This document shows, piece after piece, positions 54,650 to 63,668 of a stretch of DNA of 64,000 nucleotides (position 1 is the stretch's first letter; the number at the start of each line of letters is the position of its first letter). The notes under the pieces are model-generated. The model saw nothing but the letters and a program-made list of their open reading frames with translations. It was not told the DNA's origin and did not search any database. Origin of the DNA: Roseobacter sp. (lineage in GTDB: Bacteria > Pseudomonadota > Alphaproteobacteria > Rhodobacterales > Rhodobacteraceae); NCBI GenBank assembly GCA_024636475.1, contig JAGXHA010000085.1, positions 1-64,000 on the forward strand, in the 5' to 3' direction. The translations under genes were made by a program, and so were the position numbers.

Positions 54650-55007
54650 AGGCCAACGACCGGCATGGCCTGATTGCGGCCCATCGCCTAGCGCTTGTGG
54701 GCCTGCTTGCAGCAGCCTTGCCGCATTTGCAGACGGCCGCTGCCATTGTGAACATATCGTCAATGAAGGCGATTGTGCCGCCCACAGGTGCTTCTGATTT
54801 CGAAACGAGCAATGTGGCGTTCAATCTTTGGACCCGTCCCAAGAAACTCGGGCCACTTGGCATTGGGGTATATGCGGCAGCAAACACGGCGCGTGGCGGA
54901 CGGGTGCTGCCAAAGACATTGAACCCGCCGTCAGATTTCTCGCAAGCGAGGAAGCGGCGTTTATCACAGGTGACATTTTGACAGTCACGGGCAGTTACAG
55001 CGTTTGA
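54650..55007 (+). pseudogene. Decayed short-chain dehydrogenase/reductase (SDR) fragment
   Basis: The translation LLAAALPHLQTAAAIVNISS looks like the SDR stretch leading to the catalytic Ser, followed by a damaged YxxxK region where SNVAFNLWTR survives, and GPLGIGVYAAANTARGG in place of the usual G-I-R-V-N-x-I-x-P-G. From about 54940 the similarity continues in another frame as FLASEEAAFITGDILTVTGS, the standard SDR C-terminus, ending at TGA 55005-55007. At least one frameshift, missing catalytic residues and no N-terminal Rossmann glycines: a relic, not a working gene. Confidence 0.7.
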
Positions 55008-55019
55008 GCCTCGCGGCCC

Positions 55020-55709
55020 TTAAACGGCCACGTCAAAGAATTGCCCAACCCCGGCTGTAAACACCATCGCGACAACACCCCAGACCACTGCGCGAAGAAC
55101 CGCGGGGCGCAGTGGCGCGCCCCCCAGATGTGCACCCCCTGCCCCCAGAAGAACAAGCGCGAGAACTGCAACGAGTGCGACCCCCAGAATATCCAGATGT
55201 GTCGGCAGAGCCAGCGCTGCAATCAAGGGAAATGCGCCACCAACCGCAAAAGCGAGCGCCGATGCCCCAGCCGCTTGCAAAGGGTTGGCCTGCCCCGCAA
55301 GGCCGAACATGCCCAGCTCTTCGCGTGCATGGGCACCCAAAGCATCATAGTCGGTCAGTTGCGTGGCGACCTTTAGTGCAAGCTTCGGATCGACGCCGCG
55401 CGTCTCAAGACCTTCGGCAAGTTCTTCCAGCTCGTAATCGGGGTCATCTTCCAAAGCGATCCGTTCGCGTTCAAGATCGGCCGCCTCGACGTCGGCCTGT
55501 GCGGAGACCGACACATATTCCCCCGCCGCCATCGACAAGGCACCCGCCGTGAGCCCCGCAAAGCCCGTCAATATCACATTGCCAGACGCCATGCCCGCCG
55601 AGGTAACCCCCACAAGCAAGCTCGACATCGACACGATCCCGTCATTTGCCCCCAACACCGCTGCACGCAACCAGTTACTTCGGTTGATATAGTGGCCTTC
55701 TTTGGGCAT
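55020..55709 (-). CDS. VIT1/CCC1 family metal transporter
   Basis: 229 residues. HYINRSNWLRAAVLGANDGI and SMSSLLVGVTSAGMASGN open the first membrane segments; AGALSMAAGEYVSVSAQAD is the VIT1 signature with metal-binding Glu and Ser residues; a charged cytosolic helix (LEDDPDYELEELAEGLETRG) follows, then three membrane segments. Members move Fe2+ or Mn2+ out of the cytosol in exchange for protons. Start ATG 55709; the frame extends upstream only through the rpmG terminator. Confidence 0.9.
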   Translation of the reverse strand: MPKEGHYINRSNWLRAAVLGANDGIVSMSSLLVGVTSAGMASGNVILTGFAGLTAGALSMAAGEYVSVSAQADVEAADLERERIALEDDPDYELEELAEGLETRGVDPKLALKVATQLTDYDALGAHAREELGMFGLAGQANPLQAAGASALAFAVGGAFPLIAALALPTHLDILGVALVAVLALVLLGAGGAHLGGAPLRPAVLRAVVWGVVAMVFTAGVGQFFDVAV

Positions 55710-55742
55710 CGGATCACCTTTGGAAACATCAAAGTTGAAATG

Positions 55743-55769
55743 CAAAAGACCGCACACAAAGGTGCGGTC
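55743..55769 (-). terminator. Terminator of rpmG
   Basis: On the minus strand GACCGCAC pairs with GTGCGGTC (55748-55755 with 55762-55769) and is followed by TTTTGC. It separates rpmG from the VIT1-family gene. Confidence 0.75.
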
Positions 55770-55794
55770 CAGTATTCAAAGCAAAGGGCAGATC

Positions 55795-55962
55795 TTACTT
55801 GATCTTGCCTTCTTTGTATTCGACGTGCTTCCGAATAACGGGGTCGTACTTTTTGATGACCATTTTCTCGGTCATGGTACGGGCGTTTTTCTTTGTGACG
55901 TAGAAATGGCCTGTGCCCGCGGACGAGTTCAGACGGATCTTGATCGTGGTTGGCTTCGCCAT
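55795..55962 (-). CDS. rpmG: 50S ribosomal protein L33
   Basis: 55 residues: [20 protein letters not shown], then [20 protein letters not shown] and a basic tail ending EYKEGKIK. Typical cysteine-free L33, so the zinc-independent form. AGGAG lies 5-6 nt before ATG 55962 and a terminator follows. Structural protein of the large subunit near the E site. Confidence 0.95.
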   Translation of the reverse strand: MAKPTTIKIRLNSSAGTGHFYVTKKNARTMTEKMVIKKYDPVIRKHVEYKEGKIK

Positions 55963-56087
55963 AGTCGTTCTCCTGCAACGACGAGCAGGCCGCTCTTCGG
56001 CCGTTACTCGTGAAATCCTGAGATTTGGGTTCTAGTCACGCCAGCCCCCGAGTCAACCGCTATTTCCCGACGTCAGCGGAAAGGAGG

Positions 56088-56107
56088 CGGAAAATTCGAA
56101 TTTTCCG
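56088..56107. repeat. Perfect 20-bp palindrome next to rnpB
   Basis: CGGAAAATTCGAATTTTCCG reads the same on both strands. Three bases further lies a second hairpin, CGGAATTT-TTC-AAATTCCG (56111-56129). Both sit just downstream of rnpB on its strand. They lack a T-run and look like a dispersed palindromic element. Confidence 0.6.
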
Positions 56108-56148
56108 GTCCGGAATTTTTCAAATTCCGTATCTGCCCCGGAAAAGAT

Positions 56149-56562
<414 letters not shown>

Positions 56563-56615
56563 TGCACGCCTAGCGCTTCGGATCGGGCTGCGTCAATCTG
56601 TTTTGAAGCTCGGAT

Positions 56616-56637
56616 GCCTCCGGCGGGGATTTATTCC
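56616..56637 (-). repeat. Intergenic repeat, family B, copy 2 (divergent)
   Basis: On the minus strand GGAATAAATCCCCGCCGGAG then GC; resembles AAATAAACTCCTGCCGGAGGC of the copy at 59970. The amidase stop codon TAA lies inside it, so the repeat supplies the last codons of that gene. Confidence 0.4.
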
Positions 56638-57293
56638 CATTTGGAAGAGATGCGGTGGCAGAGTTTCAGATCATCTTGGCAAAGAGGCCCCGATCGCCAC
56701 GGGGCAAAGCGCAGCCGTACAGCGGCCAGCAGCGTATCTAACGCAACGTCGGCGGTAAAACCTGCCTGACGTGCCGCCTCGATGAAGCTGGCGGCTGACA
56801 CCTCTTTGGGGGACGCACCATCCTTGCCGGTCGATGCCAGACCTTGCCGCGCCAGCCGCGCCCAGTCAAACCGCGGCCCGGGGTCGGCCTTGCGCCCGGG
56901 AGCCATGTCCGAATGCCCGATAATCGCCTCTGCAGCGATGCCCCACCGGGCCATGATACCCCGCAAAAGGTCTTCGAGTGCGCGCATCTGAGGCTCGGAG
57001 AAAGGATGTGTGCCCCGGTTGTCAAGTTCGATCCCGATCGAGCGTGAATTGATGTCATTCACCCCCGCCCATTCCCCCTGACCCGCGTGCCATGCCCGCT
57101 GGTCTTCATCGACCATCTGGTACACCCTGCCCTGTCCGCAGATCAGGTAGTGGGCGGACACTTCGGTGTCAGGGTCGCACAGCCTTGTGAGCGCCGCATC
57201 GGCGCTTTGCATGGCAGTGTAGTGGAGGACAACGAGCGAAGGCCGCAGCCCGTCGCGGCGCGGCCCTTGATTTGGCGAGCGTTGGATGATCAC
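56631..57293 (-). CDS. N-acetylmuramoyl-L-alanine amidase (Amidase_2, AmpD/AmiD-like)
   Basis: 220 residues. Zinc ligands visible: His24 in VVLHYTAM, His in IIGHSDMAPGRKADPG with Asp. VSAHYLICGQGRVYQMVDED and AWHAGQGEWAGVNDINSRSI are family stretches. Cuts the bond between MurNAc and the stem peptide. There is no signal peptide, so a cytosolic AmpD-type role in recycling of anhydro-muropeptides is more likely than a periplasmic one. The stop lies in a family-B repeat, and rnpB follows downstream on the same strand. Confidence 0.9.
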   Translation of the reverse strand: MIIQRSPNQGPRRDGLRPSLVVLHYTAMQSADAALTRLCDPDTEVSAHYLICGQGRVYQMVDEDQRAWHAGQGEWAGVNDINSRSIGIELDNRGTHPFSEPQMRALEDLLRGIMARWGIAAEAIIGHSDMAPGRKADPGPRFDWARLARQGLASTGKDGASPKEVSAASFIEAARQAGFTADVALDTLLAAVRLRFAPWRSGPLCQDDLKLCHRISSKWE

Positions 57294-57311
57294 ATCTGCG
57301 ACCCTCTAGAT

Positions 57312-58055
57312 CTAGCCTTGGATGGCACGTCGGTAGGGCGCAGGATCCCAAGTGCACGCGTAGCCATCCCCGTCAGGGTCCATTCCGGCGCGATCACGCT
57401 CTGGCCCACCGTCTGCGAGAAAGGCCAGTTGCGCCTGATCGGGATGGCTGTATTCCGCGCAAGCGCGTTCATTTTTGCGGGCCTTATTGAACCCGCGGCG
57501 GCTATATACAGCGGTTCCCACCGGATGCTTGTTTTGCAAGGCGTAGGACACGATATTTGGCCCAGCCTCAGCACGATCTGGCAATGCCTCGGGCTGAACA
57601 ACGCGGTATTGCGCGCGGTTGGCGGCAATGCGCGCAGCATCCCCTTCGATGCTGCGTTCGCCCGACACGGCATCAAAGTTATTTTCGCGCGAAATCCCTT
57701 CGGTGTTCAACACCGGCGGTGCCGCATTTGTCGGGCTTGCATTGATCGGCTCGATTCCCGAATTGGTCATCATGTCATTTCCCAGACCGCCGGGGCGGGT
57801 TGCATCCAGAACACGCGCGGTCTCTGCGGCCGTTGACGCAGCAGAGCCATCATCGACAGATGCCAGGGGCGTTGCGTTGATCGCGGACGGTGCAGGAAAC
57901 GTCGCTTGGGTGTTCATTGCCAAGGCTGCATCGCGCTGCGCTTGCTGCGTCTGGAATGAATCAAACCCGGCACCGCGCCCGCTATCCGGTATCGCGGGCT
58001 GACAGGCCGATAGGGCCATGCCTAAGGTGACAACTAGGGATATCGGTTTAATCAT
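57312..58055 (-). CDS. Lipoprotein with excalibur calcium-binding domain
   Basis: 247 residues. Signal MIKPISLVVTLGMALSAC with lipobox (Cys18). A long low-complexity Ala/Asn/Thr/Pro linker (about 20-150) leads to a C-terminal domain where RRGFNKARKNERACAEYSHP and MDPDGDGYACTWDPAPYR form the excalibur motif (DxDxDGxxC with a paired Cys). Probably a surface or periplasmic Ca2+-binding protein. Start ATG 58055 is set by the lipoprotein signal. It is 18 nt upstream of the amidase gene on the same strand, suggesting a shared envelope role. Confidence 0.82.
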   Translation of the reverse strand: MIKPISLVVTLGMALSACQPAIPDSGRGAGFDSFQTQQAQRDAALAMNTQATFPAPSAINATPLASVDDGSAASTAAETARVLDATRPGGLGNDMMTNSGIEPINASPTNAAPPVLNTEGISRENNFDAVSGERSIEGDAARIAANRAQYRVVQPEALPDRAEAGPNIVSYALQNKHPVGTAVYSRRGFNKARKNERACAEYSHPDQAQLAFLADGGPERDRAGMDPDGDGYACTWDPAPYRRAIQG

Positions 58056-58097
58056 TGGACCTGCTTTTTCTATCTGCACGCTTTTACTGGCGTTCGT

Positions 58098-59585
58098 TTA
58101 CCACCATTTGGGGGGCTTGGCTACAAACCCGGCCGCTTTCTCAAGCGCGTAGGCGGTAGATAGCAAATCCGCTTCTTCCCAAGGCCGCCCGATGAGTTGC
58201 AGCCCCAAAGGCAGGCCTTGTGCATTGGTGCCCGTCGGCAGCGCAATACCCGGCAATCCCGCCAGGTTCACTGTCACTGTAAACACATCGTTAAGATACA
58301 TCGCGACAGGGTCTGCGTCTGTCATTTCACCCAAGCCAAAGGCAGCCGAAGGCGTTGCCGGTGTCAGGATACTGTCAATGCCCGCCGCAAAGACATCTTC
58401 AAAGTCCTTCTTGATCAAAGTCCGCACCTTGCGGGCGCGGTTGTAGTAGGCATCGTAGAAACCGGCGCTTAGCACATAGGTTCCGATCATCACGCGACGC
58501 TGCACCTCTGGGCCGAACCCTTCGGCGCGGGTCTTTTCATACATCTCGGTGATGCCGTCGCCTTGATCCAGCTTGGCGCGGTGGCCGTAGCGCACCCCGT
58601 CATAACGGGCAAGGTTCGAGGACGCCTCTGCCGGGGCAATCACGTAATACGCAGGCAAAGCATATTTTGTGTGGGGCAAGGAAATATCGACGATCTCGGC
58701 ACCGGCATCGCGCATCATGGCAATGCCATTTTGCCAAAGCGCATCAATCTCGTCGGGCATGCCCTCCATGCGGTATTCGCGCGGGATGCCGATCTTCTTG
58801 CCGCGAATGTCCCCGGTCAATGCCGCCTCGAAATCGGGCACTGCCAACTCGGCCGAGGTGCTGTCCTTGGCGTCATACCCTGCCATCGCGCCCAGCATGA
58901 TGGCCGCGTCGCGCACGGTCTTGGTCATCGGACCTGCCTGATCCAGCGAGGACGCAAACGCCACAACACCCCAACGCGAACAGCGCCCGTAGGTCGGCTT
59001 GATCCCGACCGTGCCGGTAAAGGCCGCAGGCTGGCGGATCGATCCGCCCGTATCCGTGCCTGTCGCGGCAAGGCACAAATCAGCCGCCACCGCTGCCGCT
59101 GACCCACCAGAAGACCCACCCGGTGTCAGCTGCGCCTTATCGCCCGCGCGCCGCCAGGGGTTCACGGCATTGCCATAAACGGATGTCTCGTTCGACGAGC
59201 CCATGGCGAACTCATCCATGTTCAGCTTGCCCAGCATAACGGCACCCGCATCGAACAGGTTTTGCGACACGGTGCTCTCATACTCGGGCAAGAACCCCTC
59301 GAGAATGCGCGATCCCGCCTGAGACGGTACACCCTTGGTGCAGAACAAATCCTTGATGCCGATCGGCAACCCACACATTCCCGGCGCATCGCCCGCCTTG
59401 ATCCGCGCATCTGCAGCTTTCGCCTGGTCCATGGCCAGATCGCCCGTGTGGTGCACAAACGCGTTCAGCGCACCGGCACCCTCAATGGCGCTTAAACACG
59501 CCGATGTCAGATCAACCGAGGTGACATCGCCCTTGCGCAGCGCATCGCGCGCCTCGGCCAGGCCCAGTTTGTTCAGATCAGCCAT
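58098..59585 (-). CDS. gatA: Aspartyl/glutamyl-tRNA amidotransferase subunit A
   Basis: 495-residue amidase-signature enzyme that releases ammonia from glutamine for amidation of Glu-tRNA(Gln) or Asp-tRNA(Asn). The Ser-cisSer-Lys triad is visible: Lys78 in [10 protein letters not shown], and the serines in [14 protein letters not shown] and [15 protein letters not shown]. The C-terminal [19 protein letters not shown] is typical. Start overlaps the gatC stop by one base (TAATG). gatB is not in the window. Confidence 0.96.
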   Translation of the reverse strand: MADLNKLGLAEARDALRKGDVTSVDLTSACLSAIEGAGALNAFVHHTGDLAMDQAKAADARIKAGDAPGMCGLPIGIKDLFCTKGVPSQAGSRILEGFLPEYESTVSQNLFDAGAVMLGKLNMDEFAMGSSNETSVYGNAVNPWRRAGDKAQLTPGGSSGGSAAAVAADLCLAATGTDTGGSIRQPAAFTGTVGIKPTYGRCSRWGVVAFASSLDQAGPMTKTVRDAAIMLGAMAGYDAKDSTSAELAVPDFEAALTGDIRGKKIGIPREYRMEGMPDEIDALWQNGIAMMRDAGAEIVDISLPHTKYALPAYYVIAPAEASSNLARYDGVRYGHRAKLDQGDGITEMYEKTRAEGFGPEVQRRVMIGTYVLSAGFYDAYYNRARKVRTLIKKDFEDVFAAGIDSILTPATPSAAFGLGEMTDADPVAMYLNDVFTVTVNLAGLPGIALPTGTNAQGLPLGLQLIGRPWEEADLLSTAYALEKAAGFVAKPPKWW

Positions 59586-59872
59586 TATTCCACCACCTTC
59601 GGAACAGCAAAGAACCCTTCGCGCGCATCCGGCGCATTGGCCAAGACCTTGGCCTGCTGGTCGCCGTCACGCACCACATCATCGCGCCGCTTCAAAACCT
59701 GAGGGGTGACGGATGTCATCGGCTCGACCCCCTCCACATCGACCTCGTTCAATTGCTCAATGAATCCAAGGATCGTGTTGAACTCTTGGGCTAGGGCGGG
59801 CAAAGCGGATGGCTCGACCTTGATACGGGCCAATTTGGCCACCCGTGCGGCTGTGGTCTCGTCGATGGACAT
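59585..59872 (-). CDS. gatC: Aspartyl/glutamyl-tRNA amidotransferase subunit C
   Basis: 95 residues. [20 protein letters not shown] at the N-terminus, then [20 protein letters not shown] and [11 protein letters not shown], and a C-terminal [12 protein letters not shown]; all GatC hallmarks. It wraps around GatA and stabilises the GatCAB complex. First gene of the gatC-gatA pair. Confidence 0.95.
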   Translation of the reverse strand: MSIDETTAARVAKLARIKVEPSALPALAQEFNTILGFIEQLNEVDVEGVEPMTSVTPQVLKRRDDVVRDGDQQAKVLANAPDAREGFFAVPKVVE

Positions 59873-59969
59873 GGGTGCTCCTTATCTCTTTGATTGCCGT
59901 TTACCGCCCCCCGCAGCCCCCTGCAAGTCTGGGCTGGGCATCCGCGCCCCAAACTCGCCGCCTGTGCTT

Positions 59970-60002
59970 CATTTTGCAAAATAAACTCCTGCCGGAGGCT
60001 CC
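59970..60002 (+). repeat. Intergenic repeat, family B, copy 3
   Basis: CATTTTGCAAAATAAACTCC then TGCCGGAGGCTCC. It lies in the divergent gap between gatC and the UPF0173 gene. GCC-GGA-GGC can form a short hairpin. Confidence 0.5.
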
Positions 60003-60057
60003 CCAAAGCCACAACAAGCGCTAAGCTGTTTAAAATGAAGACAACGGGAGAACGTAT

Positions 60058-60750
60058 ATGAACATCATCTGGCTCGGCCACGGCAGCTTTCGCATCGAAA
60101 TCGAAGATCAGGTTTTGCTGATAGACCCTTGGCTCACCGGCAATCCGATGATGCCAGACGAACATCATGCTGAGGCTTTGGAAGGGGTGACCCAGATCCT
60201 GATCACCCACGGCCACTTTGATCACACGCAAGACTTGGCCATGGTCGCCGAAAAGACCGGTGCACCCGTTGCGGGCATGGTTGAACTCATGGGATATTTC
60301 GAAAACCAGGGCGTCAAGAATACCATCGGTTTCAACAAAGGCGGCACGATCAAATGCGGCAAGGTCGCGGTAAGTATGGTGCCCGCGTCCCACTCCTCCT
60401 CCGTTGATGGCGACGCAGGGCCGATCTATATGGGGGCCGAGATTGGCTTTATGATCTGCGGCGAGGACCACATGATCTACGTCTCGGGCGACACCGGACT
60501 TATGGCTGATATGGAATGGATGGCCGGCTATTATAAACCCGATATCGGCATCCTAAGCGCTGGCGGGCATTACACGATGGACATGGCGCAAGCGGTCTAT
60601 GCGTCCAAGAAATACTTTGATTTCAAGACCGTAATCCCCGCCCACTACAAGACATTTCCCGCATTAGAGCAATCCGCTCAAGCGTTGATCGACGGTCTGC
60701 CGGGCGTGAAGGTGATTGAACCCGAAGTTATGAAAGCGATCTCGATTTAA
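60058..60750 (+). CDS. UPF0173 metal-dependent hydrolase (metallo-beta-lactamase fold)
   Basis: 230 residues. WLGHGSFRIEIEDQVLLIDP opens the fold, ITHGHFDHTQD is the zinc motif HxHxDH, VPASHSS gives another His, YVSGDTGLMADM the bridging Asp, and VIPAHYKTFPAL the last His. UPF0173 proteins are uncharacterised hydrolases; substrate unknown. GGGAG about 9 nt before the ATG. Monocistronic. Confidence 0.9.
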   Translation: MNIIWLGHGSFRIEIEDQVLLIDPWLTGNPMMPDEHHAEALEGVTQILITHGHFDHTQDLAMVAEKTGAPVAGMVELMGYFENQGVKNTIGFNKGGTIKCGKVAVSMVPASHSSSVDGDAGPIYMGAEIGFMICGEDHMIYVSGDTGLMADMEWMAGYYKPDIGILSAGGHYTMDMAQAVYASKKYFDFKTVIPAHYKTFPALEQSAQALIDGLPGVKVIEPEVMKAISI

Positions 60751-60759
60751 GGTTCAAGC

Positions 60760-61185
60760 TTAACGATCGGGCGCGGACGTGCCTGCAAGACAAACCACAT
60801 TCCCTGCGCGCAGTTCCATATCAGCGCGCAGGCGACCCGTCTCCCACGCCTCTTGCGGATCAAGGGCCAGCGAAGCGCAAACCTCGAACTCATGATCGCT
60901 CAGACGGGTGTAGACGTAAGGTTCACCTGTAATGGCGTCATAGGGTGAGAGATCATCGTGCAAAACCACCGTGTCGGGGCAGGCCTTTGCCGCCGCCAAG
61001 CTTGCCGGCAATGCATCGCTGCGATCAACGCAGCGCAACCGGTTCTGCCAATCCACAAGAGCCGCTAAGCGATCTGCATCCTGCGTCATCAACCGCGCGT
61101 GATGTGGACCACCAACGACCCATAAGCCGCCACCAATAGCCGCAGCGATCAGCGCGCAAAAGCCGACTAGAAAAAGCCTGTTCAT
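60760..61185 (-). CDS. Hypothetical membrane-anchored protein, 141 aa
   Basis: One N-terminal membrane anchor or uncleaved signal (FLVGFCALIAAAIGGGLWVVG), then a periplasmic part with several cysteines (LRCVDRSD, AKACPDTV, FEVCASL, NVVCLAG) that could form two disulfides. TGEPYVYTRLSDHEFEVCAS resembles the pilin-like or DUF-type strand pattern seen in small exported proteins, but I recognise no family. Start overlaps the DUF5671 gene by ATGA, so the two are coupled and may act together at the membrane. Confidence 0.65.
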   Translation of the reverse strand: MNRLFLVGFCALIAAAIGGGLWVVGGPHHARLMTQDADRLAALVDWQNRLRCVDRSDALPASLAAAKACPDTVVLHDDLSPYDAITGEPYVYTRLSDHEFEVCASLALDPQEAWETGRLRADMELRAGNVVCLAGTSAPDR

Positions 61186-61802
61186 TGCGGGTCGCCGCGT
61201 CTGATATCATTGAAGTAAAATAAGAAGATCCCCCCCGCAACGACCACTACAATCAAAGCCTTTGCAATAAACTGCCCCGTCAGATCGCCGGTCAGCAACG
61301 CGTAGACCGTCGCGATCAGAACCACCAGCAAGGTCATCGCCGCGAACAAAAGCGCCAGATAGGTCAGCCATTTGCGGATCGCAGAGCGATAGAGCGCCGG
61401 GTCCTCCGCCAGTTTGCGCCGCTCCCGCAATGTCAGCCATAGATACAGCGGTGCCGTCACGATCAGCACCGAGACGCCCCACCGAATAAGGTCTGTCGCG
61501 CCATAGCTTTCCTCGGCAAAGGCAAGATCGACGAGCGCCTGCAAGACCAACACAAGATTGAACGCCCCGATCAACAGCAAGCCAAAGGTCAGCGCATAGA
61601 CAAAGAAATCGCGTGCCGACACGGTGGCCACAGGGCGCGGAATCGGGGGCGAAAACGGCGTTTCGTCCCAAGCATTCAAGGCATCATGCACCTCGCTGGC
61701 GCTCCAACCCGCGCCGGTCAGCACGGTCGAAATCTCGCCGCGAGCCTTCCCCGCAACCAAGGCGTCACGCACAAAGATGCGCAGCTCGTCCCGACTTGCC
61801 AT
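61182..61802 (-). CDS. DUF5671 membrane protein
   Basis: 206 residues. A soluble N-terminal helical region (DELRIFVRDALVAGKARGEI and GAGWSASEVHDALNAWDET) is followed by four membrane segments; VSARDFFVYALTFGLLLIGA marks the DUF5671 domain, and residues around LTLRERRKLAEDPALYRSAI form a basic loop. Function unknown. Follows tadA by 6 nt and overlaps the next gene by four bases, so tadA-DUF5671-hypothetical is one operon. Confidence 0.82.
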   Translation of the reverse strand: MASRDELRIFVRDALVAGKARGEISTVLTGAGWSASEVHDALNAWDETPFSPPIPRPVATVSARDFFVYALTFGLLLIGAFNLVLVLQALVDLAFAEESYGATDLIRWGVSVLIVTAPLYLWLTLRERRKLAEDPALYRSAIRKWLTYLALLFAAMTLLVVLIATVYALLTGDLTGQFIAKALIVVVVAGGIFLFYFNDIRRGDPQ

Positions 61803-61808
61803 ATCACC

Positions 61809-62264
61809 TTATCCTTTTCTTTTTTCTGCAAAAAAAGTTTTTAACAACGCCTCGGCTTCGCTCACCGCGATGCCGTCATAAACATCCGGAACATGGTGGC
61901 ATTGCGCATGGGAAAAGACCCGTGCGCCCTGCGCCACGCCGCCGGATTTGGGATCGGAAGCACCATAATAAAGTTTGGCAACGCGCGCTGCCGAAATCGC
62001 GCCCGCGCACATCGCGCAAGGTTCAAGCGTCACGTAAAGAGCATGCCCTCCCAAACGCTCTACGCCCGCAAAAGCACAGGCCGCACGGATCGCAAGCACT
62101 TCGGCGTGGGCGGTCGGATCGTTCAGTTCACGGGTCCGGTTGCCCGCCTGCGCCACGACTTGCCCCTGAGGCGACACAATCGCCGCGCCCACAGGCACTT
62201 CGCCGCGTGCTGCGGCGGCGCGAGCCTCAGACAAGGCTATGTTCATGAAGGACGTAAAAGCCAT
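61809..62264 (-). CDS. tadA: tRNA(adenine-34) deaminase
   Basis: 151 residues. Zinc deaminase motif TAHAEVL (His53, catalytic Glu55) and LEPCAMCAGAI (Cys83, Cys86). Makes inosine at the wobble position of tRNA-Arg(ACG); essential in most bacteria. VPVGAAIVSPQGQVVAQAGN is the usual N-terminal strand. I start at ATG 62264; the frame stays open far upstream only because it is antisense to rluB. Divergent from rluB across 63 nt, a frequent arrangement. Confidence 0.94.
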   Translation of the reverse strand: MAFTSFMNIALSEARAAAARGEVPVGAAIVSPQGQVVAQAGNRTRELNDPTAHAEVLAIRAACAFAGVERLGGHALYVTLEPCAMCAGAISAARVAKLYYGASDPKSGGVAQGARVFSHAQCHHVPDVYDGIAVSEAEALLKTFFAEKRKG

Positions 62265-62327
62265 ACAGTCACTTGGGCGCAAACCGCACCCTTTCGCAAG
62301 CGTTTGAAACAAGGTAAGCGCTGAAGG

Positions 62328-63338
62328 ATGAGCCAAGATACCCCCAAACAGCCGCCCAAGTCTGATACGCCCCCCGGCGATCGCATTGCAAAAGTCCTGT
62401 CGCGCGCGGGGCTTGCGAGCCGCCGCGAGGCTGAACGCATGATCGAAGCCGGTCGCGTACGCGTCAACGGCATGCAAATCGATTCGCCAGCGCTGAACGT
62501 GACCGATTCGGATCAGATCACCGTAGATGGCAAACCTGTGGGCGATCCCGAACCGCCGCGTATGTGGCTTTATCACAAGCCGACCGGCCTCGTGACGACG
62601 AATCGCGATGAAAAAGGCCGCGGCACGATCTTTGATGACCTCCCCGAGGACATGCCCCGCGTGATGAGCGTTGGACGGCTCGATCTGAACTCCGAAGGGT
62701 TGCTGCTGCTGACCAATGATGGCGAGATAAAGCGCAGGCTTGAGCTGCCCTCGAACGGCTGGCTGCGTCGCTACCGGGTTAGGGTCAATGGCCGCCCCTC
62801 TGATGAGGCGCTGGAACCTTTGCGTAAGGGCATGACTGTGGACGGCGAGCAATTTCAGCCGATGACTGTGTCGCTGGACCGCCAGCAAGGCGCGAATGCG
62901 TGGCTGACCATTGGCCTGCGCGAAGGCAAGAACCGCGAAATCCGCCGCGCGATGGAGGCCGTGAACCTGTCGGTCAACCGTTTGATCCGCACCAGCTACG
63001 GCCCATTCCAGCTTGGCGAACTCAAACCCGGCGAGGTCGAAGAGCTGAAACGCAAGGTTGTGCGCGATCAGCTTGGCATCGAGATCGAGGACAACACCGG
63101 CACCGCCGTCAAGAAAAAGCCCAGTCACATCGTCAAACGCAAACCGCGCAAACCCGGCGTGCCAGGCCCGGGTCGCCCCGGTCTGCCCAAGGAACCCGGC
63201 GAGAAAACCGCGACTGGCAAGGTGATCCCAGGCAAGCCCAAGCCCGGCTACGGCAAGTCCAAACCGCAACGCTCCGGATCAGATGACCTTGCACCGCGCA
63301 AATTTGGCACGCGCGTTAAAACTACCCGCAAACCCTGA
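62328..63338 (+). CDS. rluB: 23S rRNA pseudouridine synthase RluB family
   Basis: 336 residues. S4-like RNA-binding domain at about 18-65 (DRIAKVLSRAGLASRREAER), then the RsuA-type catalytic domain with VGRLDLNSEGLLLLTNDG, in which Asp119 is the nucleophile, and LREGKNREIRRAMEAVNL. The last 90 residues are a lysine/proline/glycine-rich tail (KRKPRKPGVPGPGRPGLPK) seen in alphaproteobacterial homologues. RluB over RluE or RsuA rests on the N-terminal S4 domain and length. GAAGGA precedes ATG. Confidence 0.9.
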   Translation: MSQDTPKQPPKSDTPPGDRIAKVLSRAGLASRREAERMIEAGRVRVNGMQIDSPALNVTDSDQITVDGKPVGDPEPPRMWLYHKPTGLVTTNRDEKGRGTIFDDLPEDMPRVMSVGRLDLNSEGLLLLTNDGEIKRRLELPSNGWLRRYRVRVNGRPSDEALEPLRKGMTVDGEQFQPMTVSLDRQQGANAWLTIGLREGKNREIRRAMEAVNLSVNRLIRTSYGPFQLGELKPGEVEELKRKVVRDQLGIEIEDNTGTAVKKKPSHIVKRKPRKPGVPGPGRPGLPKEPGEKTATGKVIPGKPKPGYGKSKPQRSGSDDLAPRKFGTRVKTTRKP

Positions 63339-63437
63339 ATTTCCGCCAGCCTTGGGGGGCTCAAGACCACTTTGGAGCAGAATCCCTAGCGGCACCGCGA
63401 CAGACCCCCTATATATACGCGAAGAGGTAGAATTTAG

Positions 63438-63668
63438 ATGGGTCGTTTGTTTCTCTTTGTCGTCCTTTTGGTCGCGCTGGTTGTTATTGTTTTCGTTTTG
63501 ATAACAATTGCGGCGCGGTTCTTGGATGCAGGGCAGAAAATGCTTCGATCCACAAACGGACAAATTAAAGAGGGCCTTATGGTACCCACACCGTTTCAAA
63601 AGATCACCTACGCCGCGCTGATTGTGCTGTTATTTGGCGTTGCCACCGGCTGGCTGGGGGGCCTCTGA
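63438..63668 (+). CDS. Small two-segment membrane protein, 76 aa
   Basis: MGRLFLFVVLLVALVVIVFV forms the first membrane segment and ITYAALIVLLFGVATGWLGG the second; the loop between (RFLDAGQKMLRSTNGQIKEG) is basic and hydrophilic. GAGG 9-12 nt before ATG. The stop overlaps the next ATG as TGATG, so it is coupled to the following membrane-protein gene. No known family recognised. Confidence 0.7.
   Translation: MGRLFLFVVLLVALVVIVFVLITIAARFLDAGQKMLRSTNGQIKEGLMVPTPFQKITYAALIVLLFGVATGWLGGL

Noticed and set aside
61809..63269. A 486-codon frame that would extend tadA far upstream
   Set aside because: The extension is antisense to rluB and has no protein-like features; TadA begins at the conserved N-terminus near 62264.
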